DNA of 64,000 bases from Thozetella sp. PMI_491 (lineage: Eukaryota > Ascomycota > Sordariomycetes > Chaetosphaeriales > Chaetosphaeriaceae): NCBI GenBank assembly GCA_021432635.1, contig MU270062.1, positions 62,001 to 126,000 on the forward strand, in the 5' to 3' direction. The stretch's first letter is position 1. The number at the start of each line of letters is the position of its first letter. Positions 55,083 to 64,000 of this stretch are shown here, one piece after another. A program made the position numbers and the translations under genes. The notes beneath the pieces are model-generated. The model saw nothing but the letters and a program-made list of their open reading frames with translations. It was not told where the DNA came from and did not search any database.

Positions 55083-58000
55083 AAGGCCAGAGCTCGGCAG
55101 AGCCTAGTGGTCCCGGGAGTGTGTCGACACCCCGAGTGATTAGCTGCTCGGCGTTTTTGTCGGTGAACGCGGCTCAGCGGATGAATCTGACGGTGCCGTT
55201 GGCGTGGGCTGTTCGCATCAGCTGGTATGGGCTGGAACTCCGAGGTCTGCACAGTAGATGGACGGGTTAGCCGTGATGGTCGAGCCGATTCAACCTAGGG
55301 TCTGATGATGACAGAGGGCGTTGCAGGTGCAGGCGATTAGATAGGGGTGTCTGTGTCCGCAGGAGAGGGAGTTGCAGGCTCAAAATCTCGCCAGATGCCT
55401 TGGGACCTTTAGCAGGGCAAAAAGAATCCGTCGAGAACTTTTGGAACGAGCGTGGGCGATGGGCCGTATCCTCACTCTTTCAATCTTACAAAGGGGGAAA
55501 GTGGACAAGGGGGCCGGCAAGCCAAATTGTCGCTTCGCGTTTCGGGGCAGGCTAGAGCAAGGGTAGGAGGCGAACGCGTACAAACTTGTCAGAGCGATAG
55601 AATAGAAAGAAAAAAAAGAATAGACTGAAGAGGGCGCGAATGCACACCGCCGCAGTGCAGTATCGGGTTGGTTCGACGAACGGCGGCGGATGGGCGAGCG
55701 GTAGCCCGAGAGTTTCTGAGTCGCGGACGCGGGAGGCTCGACCTCCGGGGGTCGTAGGACAAGGTCGACTAAGCGAGCCTACGAGACCGAGCTGCGTGTC
55801 GCGGTGCGAGGTCGAGAAGCGAATCGTGGGGAAAAGGTGTGGTATCGTCAATCACCAGGCTGCGCAGGCGAATATCATGAACGGCGCGCCGAGATGAGCG
55901 GACTCAACGAGGGACATTCGTCGGGGCGGCGGCGAAAGAAAGGAGAAAAAGAAATACACGGCCTAGTCCAGAGCCGGGCGGGATGTGACAATAATGCGAG
56001 AAACGGCCCAGGGCGTGCGACGACAGCTACAGCACAAACAAAGTCGACCGACACGAGGGAAGGGGTCGGCGGTGCGTCGGGGTCGGGCAGAGGAGGGCGT
56101 TGGGCGGTGCTGGTGATTGAGAGCGCGAACGAGGTGAAGTGAACTTGAGGTTGCCGAGACGGGGAAGGCAATAGTTCAGAAGTGGAGGTCCCACCAGAGG
56201 GAGCTCGTTACCAGCTGTACGGGGCTGCACCAGCAAATCACGCAGCAAATCACAAGCGGCCCAAGCCCATCCACTCAGCACGCGTCAGGCCCCGCAGGGC
56301 GGGACGACGCTTGATACGAGCCAAGCGGAAACCTGAGAGTGCCATTTGGGCAGTGCGGCCTGCAAAGAGCCACCCACACTGGCGCCCCGGCGCTATTGGC
56401 CCGAGCCGATGCCAGCGGTAGGCCCGCTGATGCCGGCTGCTGCACATCTCCATCTCTTCGTTCTCCTTCTCTGTCACTTCTGCTCCCCCTCCTTCCCCCC
56501 CCCTTTCCCCCCTCCCGCCTTCTCCCTCTCTCCCTCTCCAGGCTCTTCCCCTGCAAAAAGGGTACCCAAAGCCGCAGCTGTTCGGCAAGGCAAACGCTAT
56601 ACAGACAGCCACCCACACCTGCCCACACACCCACACGCGCCTACATGCCCGCATTTGCACGCACAAACATGGACACACAGAAGAAATGCATGCACGCTAC
56701 GCAGCCCGACACCGCATCGCTCAAGCCCATCAAGCCACTCAGACAGGTCCGCCAAAGCAGGTACCCCCTTCCTCCCCCCTTCTCCCCCCCGGCTAGATCA
56801 CTAGATCTACGGATCCTCCCCGCCCTCCTCGTACCTTCGCCCCTTCCGCCCCTCAATGGGGAGCAGAATATTGGGCATGTGTCCTCGACACCGGCACGGC
56901 CACCACTTGCCCCAGCAGCTCCCCCGGCCCATGCTGACTGCTGTGCGTGTGCGTATACATGCATTGTTCCTCCACTCAAGTCCCACGTAGACCCAGCGGC
57001 AGTGCATGGAAGCAGCAGCAGTAGCAGTAAGAACCCTCAGTAGGCAAAAGCAGCGACTAGCCGCCCTAGGTATTTTGGCCCTGGCCGATTGTTCTTTCGG
57101 CTGCTCATTCGGATGAATCCTGTCCGACATTGGCCCCGGTCTTGTGCCCGCGCGCGCAACCGGCGATTGGCCTTTGTCTCTGTGTCCCTGGTTGCTCCGG
57201 CTCCTTGTTGTAGATGCCGTAGATCAGCAAGCACACTTTGCGATCCCAAACGCGGCAACTCTTTACCAACTGTTCGGACGGATCGCTGAATCAACAGCCA
57301 CAGAGTCAGTCTCGCGCGCTCCAAACATTACACTTCTCCTCCTAGTCCCTCCCCCTCCCCCTTTTTTTTTCTGGGTCCGTCCGATGTCGAGGGTTCTGAC
57401 AAGCCCACTTGCTCCTTCCGTCCCAATATCGGCGCCTCTTGCCCTGTACATGCAGTGCCAGCCTTAAGCAGAGACACTTTCGGTGTCTACCCCACATCTT
57501 CGTCCCCTTCTCTCTCCTCCCAATTGCCCCTCCTGCGCAAGAGGGGGGAGAAGAAAGAAAGCATTGTGTTGCTTTTTCCGATGTGGCTCGCGCCTCCTTC
57601 CTTCCAACCTTCTACCTGCTGATGCGCCTACGGCGTGGCCTTTGTCTGAATTTACTTCTTAGCGCTGCCTGGTCATTTGCGCGTCTTCGCCAAATCTAAC
57701 CTCAACACCGTGACTATCTAAGCCCAGCTGTAAACTTAAGGCCTGAGCGTCGCGGAGCTATCCAGGCTGTGTCTCTGTAATGGTGTCCCCTGACCCCTCA
57801 TCCAATTACAATTCTTGGTTCCGCTTTGCCTCTGGTTGCCCTCTCGGGACCCGGCCGAGTCCTCGCAGTTCCTGACCCTACTCTTTCGCCTCTTGAGGCG
57901 ACAAGATTCCCCCGGCCCCCGGCCCCAGGTGCCGCCGCCGTCAGGCGATGGAAACAGGCGCAGCCACCGAGTGCGATCCTCTGAGCCTCCTCCTCAATGC

Positions 58001-58140
58001 AAGATCCGAGGATGGCCTCTAGGAGCCGGGATGACGCGGTATGGCGGCTATTACCCCAGGTTCCCACCGCCAGGTCGTTCATTAGAAACATGTCCACAAG
58101 CATGCTCAGGAAGGCCGAGGCGACCAACCGAAACGAGAGC
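55083..58140. other. Long intergenic stretch, 5' side of the polymerase gene
   Basis: About 3 kb with CT-rich tracts, the largest near 56,435-56,560 (runs of C and CCTCTCC), and poly-C/poly-T interruptions near 57,340-57,370. No convincing coding region; overlapping ORFs on both strands are low-complexity. It probably carries the long 5' leader of the polymerase gene. Confidence 0.5.
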
Positions 58141-58818
58141 CTAGCCATCGTTGTGCCAGTTGGCCCGCCCCCACGCCGCCATCTCACTAATCTGCCTCGT
58201 AACCGGAGTTGGGTCCGCACCGGTGGGTGTACGATCTTGCTCCCCGCCCGGCATGCCTGTTGATTCGGCGCAGCAGGAGGGCTGGGGGTCGCCCGTACCA
58301 GACGCGGCCGGGTCGCTGTGGTGGTCCAAAAGCCCGCGCAGCAGCGCGTGAAGAGCGGCACATTGCCAGTTGAGGAATGCGGGATCGCGCAACCGCTGAG
58401 AAGTTTCCCAGTCAGCGCCCGGGGAGGGGGATAGGACTGCCGCGTCCCCAGCCTCAGGCACAGCTACGGATCGTCCGAGTTGTCCTTGGGAGAGGCCGGG
58501 TAAGGGCTTCCGCCGGCCCAAGGTTTGGAACACCAGCTGTGCCGAAGCTTCTTTCATCAGCCTCCATCCCTCGCCCTTGGTGCCTGGAGCCCAATCATCT
58601 GCGCCGTCGGGCCAGTCTCGGTGTAAGACATGCGGACAAAGCTGACAGCAGCCATTTCTTAGTCCTGCCCAGGCCTTGGCCTCTGAATAAGCATCGAGAC
58701 AGTGTTCACCCTGAGAAAGTGCCACATGGCCTCTGGGGGGGCTGGTCGTGCCTTTACCTCTTGAGAAATGGAAGCTCCTTGGCCTGTGGCGCTGGTCGAC
58801 CGATCGACCGCATTCCAC
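58141..58818 (-). CDS. Doubtful hypothetical protein, 225 residues
   Basis: One open frame beginning MECGRSVDQRHRPRSFHFSR. The centre is Leu/Gly-rich (QTLGRRKPLPGLSQGQLG) with a helical segment (LNWQCAALHALLRGLLDHH). No recognised domain, signal peptide or membrane helix. A frame overlapping its end starts MARLSFRLVASAFLSMLVDM and looks like a signal peptide, which weakens the case. Composition is compatible with coding but no homology is known to me. Confidence 0.35.
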   Translation of the reverse strand: MECGRSVDQRHRPRSFHFSRGKGTTSPPRGHVALSQGEHCLDAYSEAKAWAGLRNGCCQLCPHVLHRDWPDGADDWAPGTKGEGWRLMKEASAQLVFQTLGRRKPLPGLSQGQLGRSVAVPEAGDAAVLSPSPGADWETSQRLRDPAFLNWQCAALHALLRGLLDHHSDPAASGTGDPQPSCCAESTGMPGGEQDRTPTGADPTPVTRQISEMAAWGRANWHNDG

Positions 58819-60234
58819 GGGAGAAAGTTTAACACAGCGATTGCTTGACTATCACATCTTCATGACGGCCCGAGAGTGATGAGGTCATTTACATGCGTAA
58901 CATGCTTATACCTCGGTCGCGGAGAGGGGGAGGGAGGAGTCGTCTCGCCTCAGACTTTGCTACACACCACTAAGGGCCTAGGAAAGCAGGTTCTGGGTTG
59001 ACTCAGATGGCCAGGGACATTGAGTCCGGGGAAGCCGGTTTTAGATCACGAATGGCTTTGGTCTAGGTGGTGTGGTAAGACTGCGAAAGTCTCGTTCTGA
59101 CGCTAGCGGATTTAGTGAAGATGAACAGCGAGCGACCCTCCCGTTTCGGGCAGTCCCGTAGATGGATTCCTTTCAGCAACCTGAAGCGGCATCGCTGGCT
59201 GGTACAGTGCATGCCTCTCCCCCGTATTTGGACATCGCAACGGTGGGCCACCGGCTGGTTTGTTTTTTGTGTCATTGCCCGCCCGATGACGACCGACCGT
59301 TGCGACGCCACCCCTCCCGCACCCCGCGCCCGAACGCGACGATCGACAATTGGGATTCGGCATGAATCAAGGGTGCCCAGGGACTCGGAACACGGGCCTT
59401 GAATCCTTCGAAGAGTCGAGGCGGAGTCACCCGCTGACACGCACCCGTGCCGGCATGCTCTACGGGACGCATCTAGCCTGCCAAGCACCGGCACTAGTTC
59501 CTAGATTCTGGTTCATCGGCCACTAGTTGGCATGACGCGCCCCAAGCTGGGAATCGAAAAATGAGTCTGTCTCGGTAGCCAGTCGAGGGCGAAGGCCTCG
59601 CGCACCGAGCGGCAGCGCCTGCGGTACACGCACGTCAACTCTATCCAAGACACGCCCCAGGGACGCAAAATGCAACTCAAGGGCTTGGATCCCCTCCCGG
59701 CTACGCGCTGGCGCCCCACCTCCCGCCTCGTTTGCTCCACGGCTCCACGAAGTCCCAGGGGTCGTCGCCAAATTTGGCAGCGCGGGTGCCGTGCAGCACG
59801 CGCGGTACGGTACAGTAGCGGCGTCCTCTTCCCACCAATCGACTTCGGATAGGGCAGCGACCGCTCCCGGCTGCCTCGCCTCCAGACTCCCGCGCGATTC
59901 ATCCATATAGCCTCGCAGACTGGGGCCCCGGTTCTTCTCTTCCAGACGTTCTTCGCCTTATGCGTTCCCTGGCGCGCAACCAGGGTCCGAACGTGCTGCC
60001 CGACGAATCGAGGCACCACGCAGTGCGAGCCTGAGGCATCCTAAGTGCACATTTCCGGGCTTCTTAGGTCTTCCTAGATGGGCGCGAGACTCACTGAGTA
60101 GCCGGCAATATGGTAGAATGTGTCTCAGAGACGCGCCGTAAATGAACTCCCGACTCGGGTCTCCCCTCTCCGGGCCTCGAGCTCAGGACAAGACGTTTGT
60201 GCATATACATATACAAACCTGCGATCTCGGCCGG
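58819..60234. other. Intergenic, no gene recognised
   Basis: About 1.4 kb. Overlapping ORFs of 65-170 codons on both strands carry no motif. Confidence 0.5.
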
Positions 60235-61731
60235 TCAGAGGACAGCCACAGCCGACACGAGAGCCGCCACTGCCCCGGCGATCCACCGCGCGTGGGGCCT
60301 CGCCATCACCGCCTCTCCTTGAAGGGCAATCGGAGTGAAGGGCCCGCCAAATTTCGGCTGTTCGCACTCGCCGACAAAGGCGCCTTTCTGGGAGAGCTGG
60401 CCCGCCTTGATGCCCCGGATGTTGGAGCCGCAGTTGCTAAACGGGGCGAGCAGCACTTGCTCGTTGTCCTGGTCGTAGACGGAGTAGACACGACGGAGGA
60501 ACCCCTGGCCGAGGATGGCCAGGTCGACGCTGGTGGCTGGCTGCACGCCGAGGCTACAGGTGTCAAGTCCCCCTGACCACACGATCAGGTCTGCTAGGGG
60601 CACACGCGCGGTCAAATTCCCGTCCGACGCGGTGCCGAAGGTGAAGTCGACGGTAGAGACATCAGACAGGACACGACAGTCGACGTTATAGAGGCCGGTA
60701 GACTCTTGGTATTTAGCTCCGACATCAGCAGCCAGACCCTCCACGATGGCAGGGGGTAGGCTCGTTAGCGTCGAGCCGCTGTCCAGCACTACCACCGAGC
60801 TAGAGTGGCCATACTGCTTGGAATATTGCGAGGTCGTCAGACCGATGGAAGCAAGCCGGATAGCATAACGCTTTACGCCGTCGCTGATGTGCTGGAGTGG
60901 AAATCCGACCAGTTCGCCTGCGAACTTCTTGGTGTCAACACCCCCGAACGTGACCGTGCCGTCGTCCTCTTTCAGGGCGCTGTGCCATTTCCCGAGCGCG
61001 AGGCCGAATGCCTTGACGTCGGTGTACCTGTTGCGTTGGAGGAGACTGACGATACCCTCCCACGGCGTCTGCGGGTTGTCGCCATAGCCGACGCCAAAGA
61101 CGCCGAGCAAGACGTCGTAAGTCTTGACACCAACGCCAAAGGGCATATTCGTGATATTGACGTCTGCTCTTGTGCATTAGGACGCTGTTTGCCCGTACAG
61201 CAAAAGTCTGGGATCTTACTAGTGCCGACAATCTGTACATTGTCCTGGACTTTCGCGACGGTGGCATTGCCGATGCCGTAGGTAAGGGGCGTGAGCTTAT
61301 GGCTTTCCGAGAGTGAGGCGGAGCGAGAATATCTGCTGTAATATCTGCCTTGGGAGCAGAGAGTTCTGGCGCCATATGTGTGAGCGTTGACCCCCAGGTT
61401 TGTCTCCTCGCAGGTCGCGTTCACCCATACGACATCCGATCCGGTGTCGAAGGTGGCCTTGACGGTTTGCGGGGGGTCTCCGATCCTCACTACCAAAGGA
61501 ATAGGCAGTGTTAGACTTTGAGCCCATCTCGCAGCGACTCGCTCATTTCTCACTTAACTTACACACAACATGGTACTGGCCCGGAAACGCGACAAGCGTT
61601 GTGTTGGCCACACTTCTTTTGAGGATGGGGGGCGCTTCGGAACGCACCACTGGAACGGAAACATGTCCTGCCCGGGCGGCGGAGCAAATACAACTTGCCA
61701 GGACGGCAGTCTGAACCAATGGGCGCTTCAT
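60235..61731 (-). CDS. Secreted pepsin-like aspartic protease, probably GPI-anchored
   Basis: Exons 61731-61563, 61489-61220 and 61163-60235 give 455 residues. The ATG at 61731 starts a signal peptide (MKRPLVQTAVLASCICSAARA); an upstream Met (61791) adds 20 hydrophobic residues. Intron 1 (73 bases) restores the strand HVVLRIGDPPQTVKATFDTG with catalytic Asp71; intron 2 (56 bases) joins QIVGTN to NITNMPFGVG. The second catalytic site VVVLDSGSTLTSLPP has Asp274. ILGQGFLRRVYSVYDQDNEQ is the usual final region of family A1. The C-terminus ends with about 20 hydrophobic residues (WIAGAVAALVSAVAVL) after small residues, as in yapsin-like GPI proteins, but a plain membrane anchor is possible. It would cut proteins at the cell surface or wall in acid conditions. 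The propeptide is short, roughly residues 22-50. Confidence 0.88.
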
Positions 61732-63579
61732 TATCACGATGGAAACGCTAACCGGTAGGGGATAATAATACACGCGAGGTTCTCGACACAACTAAACCGT
61801 CTACCCCAAAAGAGAGCAAACCTGAGCGGTGGAGGACCTCGAGGCTCTTGACTTATATGTACAAATGTACAACTCTACCCCGACTACTCTCGCACCGGTG
61901 ATCCTCGCAAAATCCTTAGTTCGTATGTGTGGAAGGGGCATGTCGATAGGACTAGTAAGGCGGAGTCATGGAGGAGGTTTGCTCTTACGCCGATGCGCCT
62001 TGGTGTCCACTTACGCGTATACGTCTCCTTGTTGGTTAGCGTGGATGCAGCTATAGGTCTACGAGATCACCATACGGGTGATTTTGGCTAACGTTCGGGA
62101 GGAGGCGGCCCCATTGGTGTAGGCGTCGAGACGCCAAGGGCGGAGGCGAGCGGAGCTTCTGGCTATGCCGGGAGGGACTCTGTCCGCAGATACTCCGTAC
62201 CCGCTGGCGGCAACTGAGATAGGCTCGGACATGGATGTGAGATCGGCACCCGTCTCACGGGGGAGCCACCGAGCAGGGGAGGCGGAGCCGCTGTGCCGCT
62301 GGGGCGGGCGAGTTGGCATGAAGGCATGCGGCTGGGCCAACGGTCAACATTCTCCTCGGACCATCAAATTGGCATTATCGAATGCCGATCCACGCGGCCT
62401 CGCTTTCGATCGCATTCCCGGGAGGCCTAATGAGCTCATTAATTCTAACCCGCCCACCCGCCTGACGTCGACACACCAGGCAACGGTCTTTGTACTACTG
62501 GCCCCCGCGGTTTGCCAGTCTGCCAGTCTCTATTACACAGCTTACTGGGTTCACACATTCCTCCCTTCTCGGACGCGATGGGCGCGCAGAGTGCTTACCG
62601 GGACGGTGGGGCCCCACCAAAGCTTCTAGATCTCCGGAGGGAGGTACTGTGAGGTCCGAGCTGGATTCGTGGTGCCCGAGGCTGGGCTCCTCCTAGAAGT
62701 AATTTTTTTTGTCGGTTTCTGCACACGCCAAGCACTGCACAATGTCGTCATTAGCTCCCATAGAGGGTATTATACGACGCCTGGAGTCGTCGGCTTTCTC
62801 CATCCTCAGGACTGCGGAATGAAGCGACAGGCCCAATTTGTGCCTCCAAAACTAGTCGGAGGGAGCGCAGAATGGCCAGAGGAGCAGCGCTCGAGGAAGC
62901 TAGCCATCGCACGACCGAGTCCAAGACGTGAGGCGATCCCCGAGCTGGTCTAGTCGACGGTTCGAGGAGGCGACCCCTACATAAGGACCCCCGGTCTGGA
63001 TCGACCATCTCGACGCGCCAAGGCAAGGCTACGGTCCCCTTAACCACCCCGCATTCTCGTCCGGCCAATGGCACCCGCTTGTCCGGGAGCTTTCTGATCG
63101 GCCGGCCCACCTCGAATGGCGCTTCTCGTCTTCAGCCTTGCAGAGCTGCGACGTCCCCTGTATCATGAAACCTCCAAGCTCGAGGATCCGCAGCAGCGCT
63201 CATCGCCGAAAGGGGGGCGCTATCGCAATGTTTTCTGGCCCATTCGTGTTTCAAGATCGTCTCCTGCATTCCTCGCACCGGTGGAGGGGCCGCCATCCGG
63301 ACGCTTTAAAATGTTTCCCACTGCCCGCCCGTCGACTTCTTATCGCTCCTTTCGTCGTTGCATCTTTCGGCCCTCGATCCTTGTTCCCTCCCCCAAAGTC
63401 CAAAAACGCTTCCGGTCGTTTTGTATTTGGCCTGTTCAGTTAATTCCTAATCTTCCACCTCCGGCAGGCGCAGAGCGTAGAGCGCAACAGGACGCTCCCA
63501 CTACAGTATTACTCGAAAAAAGAAACCCGATCGCAGTCAAGCCCCACACGGCAGAGTATCTCGCCCCAACTCGCCCAAG
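61732..63579. other. Intergenic, no gene recognised
   Basis: About 1.8 kb between divergent genes. ORFs on both strands near 62,059-62,629 and 62,751-63,110 have no motif. The right end should contain the promoter of the AhpC/TSA-like gene; the CT-rich start-site region near 63,320-63,420 would suit it. Confidence 0.5.
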
Positions 63580-64000
63580 ATGATGTCCAGTCTCACCACC
63601 AAGCTTGCCATGAAGAAGCTCGGCATTCCGAGCAACATGTTCGACTTCTCGTCGCCTGCCGCCGAGGCGCCCAAGCCCCAGAAGCTCGACAAGAACGCGC
63701 CGCCCGGGAGCGTTCCGGGCTTGGACGGCGACGAGCCGGAGGGGAAGAAATGGCCCGCCTGGATGACGGTCAAGTCGCTCCCTCTGACCGTCCAGCCGTG
63801 GCTCGCCCCACCGCCGCCTCCTATCCCCATCGCTGAGGCCCCGAAGGTCGGCGACCTGGCGCCGCTGGACCGCGACCGCCAGCTCACCTTCGGCGGCGGG
63901 AAGAAGGTCATAGTCGTCTTCCTCCGCTGTGTTGGCTGTGCTTGTAAGCCACAACCCCTTTGACCTCAGCTATCCGTTCTCGCGTTCATGTCGCGCCGGG
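63580..64000 (+). CDS. AhpC/TSA-like (PRXL2-type) protein, first exon; continues past the window
   Basis: Exon 1 is 63580-63943; a GTAAGC donor at 63944 opens an intron that runs past the end. Residues 1-90 (MMSSLTTKLAMKKLGIPSNM, then a Pro-rich stretch) precede VGDLAPLDRDRQLTFGGGKK and VIVVFLRCVGC. This matches the strand and CxxC redox site of the AhpC/TSA-like antioxidant family PF13911. Such proteins are thioredoxin-fold, usually cytosolic, with uncertain substrate. The rest of the fold is not in the window. The second ATG at 63583 is an equally good start. Confidence 0.75.

Overview
The window is nuclear DNA of a filamentous ascomycete (Pezizomycotina). Genes are GC-rich and interrupted by short GT-AG introns, mostly 55-92 nt with CTAAC/CTGAC-like branch sites. 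An AT-rich island near 5.9-15.5 kb carries retroelements whose sequences differ almost only by C-to-T and G-to-A transitions, with CpA nearly absent. That is the footprint of repeat-induced point mutation (RIP). The gene content and the strong RIP suggest Sordariomycetes, perhaps Sordariales; this lineage guess is inference from style, not a search.

Layout. 0-5 kb: a secreted three-WSC-domain protein (+) and a broken aminoglycoside-phosphotransferase-fold kinase gene (-). 5.9-15.5 kb: the RIP island. It holds a large imperfect palindrome built from three copies of one LTR family, and a complete but dead Ty3/gypsy chromovirus with 309-bp LTRs and a 5-bp target duplication. 16-24 kb: an NmrA-like NAD(P)-binding protein, a relic resembling the N-terminal domain of fungal STAND/HET-type proteins (-), an MFS sugar transporter, and a secreted carboxylesterase that looks disrupted. 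24-30 kb: an 8-unit minisatellite, an unrecognised 364-residue protein and an unrecognised 409-residue protein (-). 30-34 kb: a MetX-family mitochondrial acyltransferase of the CysA/Cys2 type and a family-1 UDP-glycosyltransferase (-). 34-37.5 kb: no gene seen. 37.5-43.2 kb: a C2H2 zinc-finger protein, an atypical short-chain dehydrogenase and a GH105 unsaturated rhamnogalacturonyl hydrolase. 43.4-55 kb: a small hypothetical protein, a 1079-residue BTB-domain protein and a 1319-residue non-canonical poly(A)/uridylyl polymerase, all on the minus strand. 58-64 kb: a doubtful hypothetical ORF, a secreted aspartic protease probably anchored at the membrane (-), and the first exon of an AhpC/TSA-like (PRXL2-type) protein that runs off the window.

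The genes do not form an obvious pathway or a biosynthetic cluster. Several are plant-biomass or surface functions (GH105, sugar transporter, WSC, aspartic protease, esterase) and the rest are housekeeping (sulfur amino acid synthesis, RNA tailing). The clearest structural story is the RIP island and the damaged genes beside it. I found no convincing new biological system. Splice sites and frames were worked out by eye from the sequence; protein family names rest on recognised motifs and no database search was run.
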